Shown one piece after another: positions 14,379 to 23,940 of a DNA stretch of 24,352 nt. Below the pieces are notes generated by a model. It ran no database searches, was not told where the DNA came from, and saw only the letters and a list, made by a program, of their open reading frames with translations. A program made the position numbers and the translations under genes. Origin of the DNA: JAJDIA01 sp031555505 (lineage in GTDB: Bacteria > Bacteroidota > Bacteroidia > Bacteroidales > Tannerellaceae); the NCBI GenBank assembly GCA_031555505.1, contig JAVBUH010000021.1:1-24352 (forward strand). The letters run 5' to 3'. Numbering within the stretch: position 1 is the first letter of the stretch; each line of letters begins with the position of its first letter.

Positions 14379-16724
14379 ATGAAAACGATCCTTCGTAACT
14401 TCCTCAGTGTAATGCGCCGCTTCAAGATGGCCACCTCCCTCAATATCCTGGGACTTTCTGTCGCCTTTGCTGCCTTTATGGTGATCCTGATGCAGTTGGA
14501 CTTCGACTACAACTTCGACAAGATGTATGAAAACTCCGACCGGATCTATCGAATGGAGCTGGTATATGATGGAGTGGCTCAGACGGTCATTTCACGCCCG
14601 ATGGGTGACTTTTTCTTCCAGTCGTCGCCACATATTGTCGCCGGTTCCATCGTTGACCCTTGGCACCAAAACCGGTTATTTACCGTCGAGCACAACGGGG
14701 CCAGGAACCATTACCAGGAAACGATGAATAAGGTCTATCCGGCCTTCATGGATATCTTTCCGTTTGAAATGGTGGAAGGTGTACCCAAATCACTGGAAGA
14801 ACCTCAGACTGCTTTGATTCCCCTGAGCATGGCGAAGAAATTCTTCGGCAATGGATCGGCGATGGATAAGGCACTGGAGTTGGGCGACAACAAACTTACG
14901 ATCAAAGGTGTTTACAAAGACTTCCCGGCTAACTCCATCGTACAAAACGCCGTTTATGTGCCTTTTGATCCGCAGGAAAACCTGCAATCATGGGGAAACA
15001 GCAATTACAATATCTATATCCGTGTAGATGCTCCGGAAAACAGCGGCGACCTGATCGATAATTTTAAAAAGCAGTTGAATGCCATGGAGATGGGTGATAA
15101 TGCCTGGGTGAAACAAAACAACTACCGGCTCACTGTGTTACCGGATATCCACTATACCATGGACACCACCTACGACCATACCCCGAAATCAAGCCGACAG
15201 GTACTCTGGGTGCTCCTTTCGATCGCCATTGTGATTATCGTAATCGCCGGTATCAACTTTACCAACGTCAGCACGGCGCTTACACCGATGCGCATCAAGA
15301 GCATCAACACACAGAAAGTATTGGGCGGAGATGAGACCACCATCCGACGCTCACTGCTGACCGAGGCCGTGGTGATCAGCCTGCTGTCATACCTGATCGC
15401 ACTCGGACTTGTATACCTCGTCGCGAATCTCACACAGATCGCTTCCCTGGTGGACGCTGATATTACGCTGGAGGCTCATCCGCTGATCGTCGGCGGTACG
15501 GCTGTAATGGCACTGCTGACCGGTCTGCTTGCGGGTGTGTACCCTTCACGCTATATGACATCGTTCCCGCCGGCCTTGGTGTTGAAAGGTAGCTTCGGCC
15601 TCTCGCCCAAAGGACGGCAGCTGCGTAATGTCCTGATCGGCATCCAGTTTATCGCTTCGTTCGCCCTGATCATCGGCGCCTCGTTCATGTACCTGCAAAA
15701 CCGGTATATGCATAACTCGCCGCTGGGATACGACAAAGATGCCCTGATCGTGACGGATATCAACGGGAAAATAAACCAAAGCCGCGAGGCTTTTTCCAAC
15801 CAGGTGAAGAGTTTCTCCGGCGTGGAAAACATTACTTTTGCCGAACCGCTGCTCTCAAGCCAGGATCAATATATGGGCTGGGGGCGTCATTATAAAGACA
15901 TTGATATCCAGTTCCAATGCCTGCCTGTCGATGCTGCCTTCATGGATATCCTGGGGATTCAGGTTACCGAAGGGCGTGGATTCCGTAAGGATGACGAACA
16001 GAAGCGATGGGGTGCCCTGATCTTCAACGAACGGGCTCGGACAACTTACAACCTGGAACTGGGCGCTATGGTAGACAGTATGGAGATCATCGGCTTTATG
16101 CCCGATATCAAGTTTGCCTCTTTCCGCTCCGAAGTAAAGCCAATGGCTTTCTACGTATGGGGAGAAGTAAACTGGGGAAGTTCTCCCAATTTTGCCTATA
16201 TCAAGGTGAAAGGTGGGTCGAATATGCGGGCTGTGATTGACCATATCAGCGCTTCGCTGAAAGCCATCGATCCGGACTATCCTTTCAACGTGCGCTTCTA
16301 CGACGACGTTTTGGACCGTATGTATGTAAAAGAAATCAACCTCACCACCCTCATCACGCTCTTCAGCCTCATCGCCATCTTTATATCCATCGTTGGTGTG
16401 TTCGGCCTCGTCGTATTCGACAGCGAATATAGAAAAAAGGAAATCGGTATCCGCAAAGTCTTAGGTTCCTCCACCGAAGAGATACTCATCCTCTTCAACA
16501 AGACGTATGTCCGTATCCTCTGTCTTTGCTTTGCGATGGCGACCCCTGTGGCTTACTATGCCATCGCACGCTGGCTGGAAAACTTCGCCTACAAAACCCC
16601 TATCTATTGGTGGGTGTTCCTGACCTCCTTCTGTATCATCTCACTCATCACCATCCTCACCGTCACCTTCCAGAACTACTGGACCGCCAACGAGAATCCG
16701 GTGAAGAGCCTCAAAACAGAATAA
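14379..16724 (+). CDS. FtsX/MacB-type ABC permease, paralogue 1
   Basis: This 781-residue inner-membrane permease has a duplicated MacB_PCD/FtsX architecture. One membrane helix lies near residues 23-42 (SVAFAAFMVILMQLD), then a large periplasmic domain. Four helices follow near 274-296, 326-350, 367-390 and 417-440, then a second periplasmic domain, and three more near 657-680, 711-731 and 742-765. The cytoplasmic motif YRKKEIGIRKVLGSS (from about 684) is the FtsX-type segment expected to contact the ATPase. The start at 14379 (MKTILRNFLSV) is chosen over an ATG at 14295 because all four paralogues begin with this motif. Families of this type move lipids, peptides or drugs, or transmit mechanical force to periplasmic partners; the substrate here cannot be told. 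It is followed after 33 bases by paralogue 2. Confidence 0.9.
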   Translation: MKTILRNFLSVMRRFKMATSLNILGLSVAFAAFMVILMQLDFDYNFDKMYENSDRIYRMELVYDGVAQTVISRPMGDFFFQSSPHIVAGSIVDPWHQNRLFTVEHNGARNHYQETMNKVYPAFMDIFPFEMVEGVPKSLEEPQTALIPLSMAKKFFGNGSAMDKALELGDNKLTIKGVYKDFPANSIVQNAVYVPFDPQENLQSWGNSNYNIYIRVDAPENSGDLIDNFKKQLNAMEMGDNAWVKQNNYRLTVLPDIHYTMDTTYDHTPKSSRQVLWVLLSIAIVIIVIAGINFTNVSTALTPMRIKSINTQKVLGGDETTIRRSLLTEAVVISLLSYLIALGLVYLVANLTQIASLVDADITLEAHPLIVGGTAVMALLTGLLAGVYPSRYMTSFPPALVLKGSFGLSPKGRQLRNVLIGIQFIASFALIIGASFMYLQNRYMHNSPLGYDKDALIVTDINGKINQSREAFSNQVKSFSGVENITFAEPLLSSQDQYMGWGRHYKDIDIQFQCLPVDAAFMDILGIQVTEGRGFRKDDEQKRWGALIFNERARTTYNLELGAMVDSMEIIGFMPDIKFASFRSEVKPMAFYVWGEVNWGSSPNFAYIKVKGGSNMRAVIDHISASLKAIDPDYPFNVRFYDDVLDRMYVKEINLTTLITLFSLIAIFISIVGVFGLVVFDSEYRKKEIGIRKVLGSSTEEILILFNKTYVRILCLCFAMATPVAYYAIARWLENFAYKTPIYWWVFLTSFCIISLITILTVTFQNYWTANENPVKSLKTE

Positions 16725-16757
16725 CAACAGAGTGCCCCCAATAAATCCTCCCATTTT

Positions 16758-19106
16758 ATGAAAACGATCCTCCGCAACTTCCTCAGCGTCCTCCGCCGCT
16801 TCAAAATGGCGACAACGCTCAATATAACAGGACTCTCGATAGCCTTTGCCGCCTTTATGGTAATCCTGATGCAGTTGGATTTTGACTATAATTACGACAA
16901 GATGCATCCGGATGCCGACCACATCTTCCGTGTAGAACGTGTATGGGATACGGAAGCCAGCCCTCCGTTTTCACGCCCCCTGGCGGAAGCTTTCATGAAG
17001 TCGTCGCCCCACATCGTATCCGGTGCCCTGGTGAGCACGCGTATGACAGAGAAAGAATACCTCGCGGTGGAAACACCCGAAGGACAGCGTTTTTACGAAG
17101 AAGCTGTCATCCGCTCCTACCCATCGTTCATTGATGTATTCGGCTTTGAGATCACTGAAGGCTCCGGCGCCGCACTCCAGGACCCGGAAAAAGTGTTGAT
17201 CCCTGCCGGCATGGCAAAAAAGTTTTTCGGAACCCAACCTGCCGTAGGCAAACTCCTGCATAGCGGCAACCTGACCTACACCGTCGGTGGTGTCTATGCC
17301 GACTTTCCCGACAACTCTTGCATCAAAAACCCCATCATCAAACAGATTCCTCCGCTCGAAAATATCGATCGCTGGGATAATAACAGCTACTACTTCTACG
17401 TCCGCCTCGACGATCCGGCCTACGCCGGTGAGATTGCCGAAGCTTTCAAACAAAACTTCGATGTATCGATACTGGGAAGCCGTTTAGCCTGGGTAGGACT
17501 GGCCAATTACCGCCTGACACAAGTAACGGACACGCATTTTGTGCAGGATACCACCCATGATTATACGGCCAAATCAAGCCGGTCTACATTATTGATCCTG
17601 CTTTGTATCGCCTTTGTAATTATCCTGATCGCCGCCATAAACTTCACCAATTTCAGCATGGCGCTCACTCCGATGCGTATCAAAAGCGTCAACACCCAAA
17701 AAGTATTGGGCGGCGACGATGCTACCATCCGGTGGTCTCTCCTCACCGAAGCGATCTCGATCAGTACCGTGTCTTTCCTGATCGCCCTGGGGATTATCTA
17801 TCTGTTACCTTATAGTTTAGTAGGCTCACTGGTGAACGCCGATTTGTCAGTGGCGACCCATCCGCTGATTGTAGGCGGAACGGCATTGCTGGCCCTGGCT
17901 ACCGGCTTACTGGCCGGCCTCTACCCTTCCTGGTATATCACCTCGTTCTCCCCGGCCTTGGTACTCAAAGGCAGCTTCGGCCTCTCCCCAAAAGGACGGC
18001 AATTGCGTAGCTTCCTCATCGGTTTCCAGTTCGTCGCCTCCTTTGCCCTCGTGACTGGTGCCTCTTTTATGTACCTTCAAAACAGGTTTATGCACCGGTC
18101 TGCACTGGGGTATGATAAAGACCAACTCATCGTTTCCAATATTCCACAGTCGATCGGCAAAAACCGTGATGCATTCATCAATCAGGTAAAAGCATTGGCC
18201 GGAGTAGAAGATGCGGCATTGGCCGAGCAGCTTATATCCTCTTCGGACCAATATGGAGGATGGGGACGGATATACCGTGGCAAAGACATCTTGTACGACT
18301 GCTTGTATGTAGACCATTCCTTCCTGCATACAGCGGGCATTACGGTGACAGAAGGCCGCGATTTCCTTCCCGACGACAAACTCAAACGGCATGGCGCACT
18401 GATATTCAATGAATGTGCCCGGCAGAAATATGGGCTCGAAGTGGGCGGGATGGTAGACAGCATGGAGATTGTAGGTTTCATGCCTGATGTCAAATTCGCC
18501 TCCTTCCGCAAAGAGGTACAACCGATGGCTTTTTACCTGTGGGGTGAAGTGAACTGGGGTACATCTCCCAAATTTGCCTACGTCAGGGTGAAATACGGAA
18601 CAGATATGCGCGCTGCGTTAGACCATGTAAATACTTCGCTGCAGGCTGTTGATCCTTATTATCCCTATGATGTCCGCCTATACGACAATGTACTTAACAA
18701 GACGTATGCCAAAGAGCAACAAGCCGGTTCCATGATCACATTGTTCAGCCTCATCGCTATTTTGATCTCTATCGTCGGCGTCTTTGGCCTCGTCGTATTC
18801 GAAAGTGAATATAGAAAAAAGGAAATCGGCATCCGTAAAATCTTAGGCTCCTCCACCGAAGAGATTCTCCTCCTCTTCAACAAGACATACGTCCGCATCC
18901 TCTGCATCTGTTTCATCCTGGCAGCGCCCGTGGCTTACTATGGTATCGCCCGCTGGCTGGAGAACTTCGCCTACAAAACGCCTATCTACTGGTGGGTGTT
19001 CCTGACCTCCTTCTGTATCATCTCACTCATCACCATCCTCACCGTCACCTTCCAGAACTACTGGACCGCCAACGAGAATCCGGTGAAGAGCCTCAAAACA
19101 GAATAA
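16758..19106 (+). CDS. FtsX/MacB-type ABC permease, paralogue 2
   Basis: This 782-residue permease has the same eight-helix, two-periplasmic-domain layout as its neighbours. Its first 41 residues are identical to those of paralogue 3 up to MQLD, and its last 50 or so residues match those of paralogue 1 except for a few positions. The periplasmic domains are much more divergent, for example at residues 45-250. The central block LVLKGSFGLSPKGRQLR and the cytoplasmic YRKKEIGIRKILGSS are conserved. The 33-base spacers on its two sides, 16725-16757 and 19107-19139, differ at only four positions, and the repeat period across the two junctions is 2382 bases. This points to a tandem duplication with later exchange between copies. 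It shares the single ATPase upstream. Confidence 0.9.
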   Translation: MKTILRNFLSVLRRFKMATTLNITGLSIAFAAFMVILMQLDFDYNYDKMHPDADHIFRVERVWDTEASPPFSRPLAEAFMKSSPHIVSGALVSTRMTEKEYLAVETPEGQRFYEEAVIRSYPSFIDVFGFEITEGSGAALQDPEKVLIPAGMAKKFFGTQPAVGKLLHSGNLTYTVGGVYADFPDNSCIKNPIIKQIPPLENIDRWDNNSYYFYVRLDDPAYAGEIAEAFKQNFDVSILGSRLAWVGLANYRLTQVTDTHFVQDTTHDYTAKSSRSTLLILLCIAFVIILIAAINFTNFSMALTPMRIKSVNTQKVLGGDDATIRWSLLTEAISISTVSFLIALGIIYLLPYSLVGSLVNADLSVATHPLIVGGTALLALATGLLAGLYPSWYITSFSPALVLKGSFGLSPKGRQLRSFLIGFQFVASFALVTGASFMYLQNRFMHRSALGYDKDQLIVSNIPQSIGKNRDAFINQVKALAGVEDAALAEQLISSSDQYGGWGRIYRGKDILYDCLYVDHSFLHTAGITVTEGRDFLPDDKLKRHGALIFNECARQKYGLEVGGMVDSMEIVGFMPDVKFASFRKEVQPMAFYLWGEVNWGTSPKFAYVRVKYGTDMRAALDHVNTSLQAVDPYYPYDVRLYDNVLNKTYAKEQQAGSMITLFSLIAILISIVGVFGLVVFESEYRKKEIGIRKILGSSTEEILLLFNKTYVRILCICFILAAPVAYYGIARWLENFAYKTPIYWWVFLTSFCIISLITILTVTFQNYWTANENPVKSLKTE

Positions 19107-19139
19107 CAACAGAGCGCCCCCAATAAATCCTCCCACTTC

Positions 19140-21488
19140 ATGAAAACGATCCTCCGCAACTTCCTCAGCGTCCTCCGCCGCTTTAAGATGGCAACAACGC
19201 TCAATATAACAGGACTCTCGATAGCCTTTGCCGCCTTTATGGTAATCCTGATGCAACTGGACTACGACCATAATTTCGACCGTTTCCATGCGAATGCCGA
19301 CCGTATCTACCGGGTGGAGATCATTTTCGGCGACCGGAAACAGGCTGTGCTTGGCCGTCCGATGGCGGAAGCCTTCATTCTCTCGTCGCCCCATATCCAA
19401 AGCGGCGCCATAACGGGTCCGGGAGTGGAAGACCTCTTCTTTACCGTGGATAAAGACGGCACCCGGAACAGTTATAAGGAAAAAGCATTGAAAGTAGCGC
19501 CTGACTATACCCAGGTGTTTACCTTCGATATGACCGACGGTTCCGAACGTTCGATCGAAAATCCGAACACGGTACTGATCCCGCAAAGCCTGTCGCAAAA
19601 GATGTTTGGCAACGAACCGGCTGTCGGACGCCTGCTGGTTGCGGAGAAAACCACCTACACCGTTGGCGGTGTATATCGTGATTTCCCCCGTAATTCTTCG
19701 GTAGGCAATCAGATATACTACCCCATGGCGAAAGAGGAAAATGCCGGTAAGTGGTGGAACCAGAACTACAATTGCTTCATCCGGCTGGATGCGCCTGCAA
19801 ACAGTGACGGCATCGTAGACAACTTCATGCGGAATTTTGACATCTCCGTACTGGGAAGTGACTTCTCCTGGGAAGGGACGGGTTGTTCGTTCCGCCTGGT
19901 GCCTCTCCCCGATGTGCATTATGTGACCAACGTATCCTACGACAGGGCTCCCAAATCGAGCAAGCAAACGCTGTTGGTGCTCTTAGGCACGGCGATCATC
20001 ATCGTGGTGATTGCGGGGATCAACTTCACCAACTTCAGTACGGCGCTTACCCCGATGCGCATCAAGAGCATCAATACGCAAAAGGTGCTCGGAGGGGAAG
20101 AATCGGTGATCCGTTTCTCCCTGTTGGCGGAAGCTGTGTGTATCAGCCTCGTGGCTTTCCTGTTATCGATCGGGATGGTATTCCTGGTACGCTATACCCC
20201 GCTCCCGTCAATCGTTCATGCCGAGATCTCTCCCCTGGCTCATCCGCTGATTACCAGTGGAACGGCGTTACTTGCATTGTTCACCGGTTTGCTTGCGGGG
20301 CTGTATCCGTCCAGGTATATTACTTCCTTCCCTACAGCCTTGGTACTGAAAGGCAGTTTCGGTTTATCTCCCAAAGGGCGGCAGTTACGCAACGTACTGA
20401 TTGGTTTCCAATTCGTGGCTTCCTTCGCACTGATCATCGGCGCCTCGTTCATGTACCTGCAAAACAGGTATATGCAGTATGCTCCGGTGGGATATGACAA
20501 AGAACAACTGATCGTCAGCGATATGAATCTGAAACTGAACAACAACCGGGAAACATTCGCCCAGCAGTTGAAGTCGTTTCCGGAAATAGAACAGGTTGCC
20601 TTTGCGGAAGCCTTGCTTTCCAGCCGTGACCGGTATTCGGGATGGGGACGGTATTTTCGCGACCAGCAGATCCAGTTCCAATGCCTGCCGGTAGATGCGA
20701 ACTTCCTGCCGCTGATGGGCATCAGCGTGACGGAAGGGCGTGGTTTCCTGGAAGACGACAAGCGGACGGCACGGGGTGCCTTTGTCTTCAACCAGACAGC
20801 GCGCAGCCTGTATGAAATCCAACTGAACGACATGATCGACAGCAGTTCGGTCGTAGGATTCATGCCGGATATCAAGTTTGCCTCCTTCCGGACGGAAGTG
20901 CTCCCGATGGCATTTTATATCTATGGGGAGAACGGCAGTACACGTCCCGCCCTCTATGCCTACATCAAAGTAAAAGCGGGTGCCAATCCTTTTACCGCCA
21001 TGGAAAAGCTACAGGCTACGCTGCGTTCGATCGACGCCGACTACCCATTCGACACCCGTTTCTTCGATGAAGTGCTGCACCAGGTCTATGAACAGGAACA
21101 GAGCCTGGGCTTCCTGATCACCCTGTTCAGCCTGATTGCCATCCTGATCTCCATCGTAGGCGTATTCGGACTGGTGGTCTTTGAAAGTGAATACCGCCGC
21201 AAAGAGATCGGTATCCGGAAGATACTGGGATCCACCACAGAGGAGATACTCATCCTCTTCAACAAGACCTACGTCCGCATCCTTTGCATCTGTTTCGTTC
21301 TGGCGGCTCCCGTGGCCTGGTACGCGATCGTCCGTTGGCTGGAGAACTTCGCCTATAAGACGCCAATGTACTGGTGGGTATTCCTCCTCGCCTTCGCCGT
21401 CATCTCCTTCATCACCCTCCTCACCGTCACCTTCCAGAACTGGTGGACGGCGAATGAGAATCCGGTGAAGAGTATAAAGACGGAATAA
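19140..21488 (+). CDS. FtsX/MacB-type ABC permease, paralogue 3
   Basis: This 782-residue permease is a third tandem copy. It shares the MKTILRNFLSVLRRFKMATT start with paralogue 2, the central FGLSPKGRQLRNVLIG block with paralogue 1, and the C-terminal NFAYKTP-YWWVF and ENPVKS-KTE motifs with both. The periplasmic domains differ from those of the other copies, and its 3' third uses different synonymous codons from paralogues 1 and 2, so the exchange tract at its 5' end stops inside the gene (similarity falls after about 19255). The cytoplasmic motif is YRRKEIGIRKILGST. It is followed by a 34-base spacer unrelated to the two preceding ones, then paralogue 4. The substrate is unknown. Confidence 0.9.
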   Translation: MKTILRNFLSVLRRFKMATTLNITGLSIAFAAFMVILMQLDYDHNFDRFHANADRIYRVEIIFGDRKQAVLGRPMAEAFILSSPHIQSGAITGPGVEDLFFTVDKDGTRNSYKEKALKVAPDYTQVFTFDMTDGSERSIENPNTVLIPQSLSQKMFGNEPAVGRLLVAEKTTYTVGGVYRDFPRNSSVGNQIYYPMAKEENAGKWWNQNYNCFIRLDAPANSDGIVDNFMRNFDISVLGSDFSWEGTGCSFRLVPLPDVHYVTNVSYDRAPKSSKQTLLVLLGTAIIIVVIAGINFTNFSTALTPMRIKSINTQKVLGGEESVIRFSLLAEAVCISLVAFLLSIGMVFLVRYTPLPSIVHAEISPLAHPLITSGTALLALFTGLLAGLYPSRYITSFPTALVLKGSFGLSPKGRQLRNVLIGFQFVASFALIIGASFMYLQNRYMQYAPVGYDKEQLIVSDMNLKLNNNRETFAQQLKSFPEIEQVAFAEALLSSRDRYSGWGRYFRDQQIQFQCLPVDANFLPLMGISVTEGRGFLEDDKRTARGAFVFNQTARSLYEIQLNDMIDSSSVVGFMPDIKFASFRTEVLPMAFYIYGENGSTRPALYAYIKVKAGANPFTAMEKLQATLRSIDADYPFDTRFFDEVLHQVYEQEQSLGFLITLFSLIAILISIVGVFGLVVFESEYRRKEIGIRKILGSTTEEILILFNKTYVRILCICFVLAAPVAWYAIVRWLENFAYKTPMYWWVFLLAFAVISFITLLTVTFQNWWTANENPVKSIKTE

Positions 21489-21522
21489 AAAAATAACGAT
21501 TAATGATTAATCATCGCATTGC

Positions 21523-23886
21523 ATGAAGACGACAATTCACAATTATCTGAGTGTGATCCGCCGGTTCCGAATGGCAACCGTTTTAAATATCACAGGCCTG
21601 GCAGTTGCGTTTGCCGCCTTTATCGTGATCCTGATACAGGTGAATTATGAACGGAGTTTCGACTGTTGCCACCCGACAGCCAATAAAGTATTCCGTGCGG
21701 AACTGGAAGTAACGAGTCCATTCGCCACGATACTGGCACGTGGATATGTAGAAATGGTCATCGAGTCGTCGCCTCATATTAAAGGAGGAACATTAATCAA
21801 TCCGTTTATTGCCCCTATCTATTTCACCGTTACAAAGGGGAGTGAAAAAATAGGCTTCCGCGAAAAGGTGGAGACCTGCCTGCCCGGATTGATCCGCACT
21901 TTCGGTATCCCCTTGGTAGAGGGAGATGCCAACTGCCTGGACGATCCCGAAAAGATACTTATCCCGCAAAGCCTGGCACGGAAACTGTTCGGAGACGAAT
22001 CGGCCGTGGGCAAAGTCCTGCATGCCGAAGAATTTATCTGGTCGAAAGAAAGAGCGGGCAATTTCACTGTCGGTGCCGTGTATAAGGATTTCCCGGGTAA
22101 CACGCAGTTGCGCAACGTGATCTATATGAAGATACACGACGACAGCTTCAAGTCTAACTTCCAGTCGAGCAACTTTATTTGTTACCTGCTGCTCGACGAC
22201 AAGGCATCCGCAGCCAACGTGACCGATAACTTCAATGCGAATTTCGATTATAAGAAGGTTGGCTGGAAAGAAGAACAAAAACTCAAACTGACGGCGCTGA
22301 CCGATATCTACTACCTGAACGAACAGCACGACGGGAATAACTTCCGCAGTGGCAGCAAGGACACGACGAACCTGTTAGTGGGCATCGGCCTGCTGATCAT
22401 CCTTATTGCCGTAATCAATTTCATCAATTTCAGCACGGCGCTGGCGCCACTCCGCATTAAAAGCATTAATACACAGAAAGTATTCGGCAGTCCGGACAGC
22501 CGCTTACGCAGGGCATTGTTGTCGGAAGCCATTATCACAAGCCTGGCAGCCTTCCTGCTTAGCCTGGCGATTATATATGTGCTGGCATACACATCGTTGC
22601 TGGCATTTGTCGATGCAGACCTGAGCCTGACGGGAAATACGGCCATCATCCTGTTTGCGGGATGTATCGCATGCCTGACCGGTTGGTTGGCAGGCTTCTA
22701 TCCCTCGCGCTATATGGTGTCCTTCCCTCCCGCCCTGGTTCTGAAAGGGAGTTTCGGACTCTCGCCAAAGGGGCGGAAGCTGCGCACAGCACTGATCGGT
22801 GTTCAGTTTGTCATCTCCATCCTGCTGATCATCGCCGCCGGGTTCGTCAACCTGCAAAACAACTATATGCGCAGTTTCTCGCTGGGTTTTGACAAAGACC
22901 AGATCGCAATTGTGGAACTGAACGGCAACCTGTACCAGAACCATCACGAAACGTATGCCAACCGGCTGAAGGCGTACAGTGGTATAGAAGATGTGGCTTT
23001 TGCCGCAGAGAAAGTGGCATCTAAGGATGGTTACAATACCAATTCGGATGATTACAAAGGTAAATCGATCCAGTATTTTCTCATTACCTGTTCATACAAC
23101 TTCCTTTCCGTCATGGGTATCCCCGTAGCAGACGGAAGGGGTTTTACGCAAGCCGATACGGAAGCAGAGCAGGCTTCCTATATCTTCAACCACGCAGCGC
23201 GTGTCAATGGGGATATGGTGCTGGGCGACGCTTTTGGCAACTGGTTCAAAGGACGTATCGTGGGATTTACGGATGATGTATTGTTTACCTCTCTGCGTGC
23301 AGCGGAGAACAATATCGCGTTTATCGCCTGTCCCTCTTCCTTCCACTTGCACGTTTCCTATATCCGTCTCAAAGCCGGAACAGACGTACATGCCGCTGTA
23401 AGCCATATCCGCAATACACTGGCTGATATCGACCCATCCTACCCATTCGATGTGGAGTTTTACGATGGCTTATTCAACCAGCTATACCATAAGGAAGTAA
23501 ACCTCCGCAGCCTGGTCACCCTGTTCAGTATGCTGGCCATCATCCTGTCGCTGACAGGCATCTTCGGTCTGGTGGTGTTTGAAACGCAATACCGCCGCAA
23601 AGAGATCGGCATCCGCAAAGTACACGGTGCTACGGTCAGCGAATTACTGGCGATGTTCAACAAAACCTATATACGCATCGTCGGTATCTGCTTCCTCATC
23701 GCCGCTCCTGTCGCATATTATGGCGTACGCAAATGGCTGGAAAATTTCGCCTACAAAACGCCTGTTTACTGGTGGGTATTCGCCCTCGCCTTCCTTATCG
23801 TCAGCGCCATCACCCTCGCCACCGTCAGCATCCAAAACTGGCAAGCCGCCCGTGTCAACCCCGTGGACAGTATCAAAACGGAATGA
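21523..23886 (+). CDS. FtsX/MacB-type ABC permease, paralogue 4 (divergent)
   Basis: This 787-residue permease is the most divergent of the four. The start MKTTIHNYLSVIRRFRMAT keeps the family pattern, and FGLSPKGRKLRTALIG and NFAYKTPVYWWVF remain. The cytoplasmic motif changes to YRRKEIGIRKVHGATVSELL, where the others have LGSSTEE or LGSTTEE, a change in the part expected to contact the ATPase. The first periplasmic domain carries a short insertion near residue 170 (HAEEFIWSKERAGNF). The spacer before it differs from the others, so it is either an older duplicate or has escaped gene conversion. It is the last gene on the plus strand. Its stop codon touches the A-run of the terminator that serves the convergent nuclease gene. 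Confidence 0.9.
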   Translation: MKTTIHNYLSVIRRFRMATVLNITGLAVAFAAFIVILIQVNYERSFDCCHPTANKVFRAELEVTSPFATILARGYVEMVIESSPHIKGGTLINPFIAPIYFTVTKGSEKIGFREKVETCLPGLIRTFGIPLVEGDANCLDDPEKILIPQSLARKLFGDESAVGKVLHAEEFIWSKERAGNFTVGAVYKDFPGNTQLRNVIYMKIHDDSFKSNFQSSNFICYLLLDDKASAANVTDNFNANFDYKKVGWKEEQKLKLTALTDIYYLNEQHDGNNFRSGSKDTTNLLVGIGLLIILIAVINFINFSTALAPLRIKSINTQKVFGSPDSRLRRALLSEAIITSLAAFLLSLAIIYVLAYTSLLAFVDADLSLTGNTAIILFAGCIACLTGWLAGFYPSRYMVSFPPALVLKGSFGLSPKGRKLRTALIGVQFVISILLIIAAGFVNLQNNYMRSFSLGFDKDQIAIVELNGNLYQNHHETYANRLKAYSGIEDVAFAAEKVASKDGYNTNSDDYKGKSIQYFLITCSYNFLSVMGIPVADGRGFTQADTEAEQASYIFNHAARVNGDMVLGDAFGNWFKGRIVGFTDDVLFTSLRAAENNIAFIACPSSFHLHVSYIRLKAGTDVHAAVSHIRNTLADIDPSYPFDVEFYDGLFNQLYHKEVNLRSLVTLFSMLAIILSLTGIFGLVVFETQYRRKEIGIRKVHGATVSELLAMFNKTYIRIVGICFLIAAPVAYYGVRKWLENFAYKTPVYWWVFALAFLIVSAITLATVSIQNWQAARVNPVDSIKTE

Positions 23887-23923
23887 AAAAAGGGCTTCAA
23901 ATGTCTGATGACACGTGAAGCCC
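23886..23923 (-). terminator. Intrinsic terminator of the Rpn-type gene, at a convergent gene junction
   Basis: GGGCTTCA (23892-23899) pairs with TGAAGCCC (23916-23923), and an inner TGTC/GACA stem (23902-23905, 23910-23913) closes on a TGAT loop. On the minus strand the hairpin is followed by six T (A-run 23886-23891), as expected for an intrinsic terminator of the leftward gene. The plus-strand exit TATGTGATT is not T-rich, so termination of the permease transcript here is less certain. Confidence 0.75.
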
Positions 23924-23940
23924 TATGTGATTGGCCCGGG

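Noticed and set aside
19023..19967. Minus-strand ORF of 314 codons across the permease 2-3 junction
   Set aside because: It lies antisense to two clear permease genes and has no recognisable motif.
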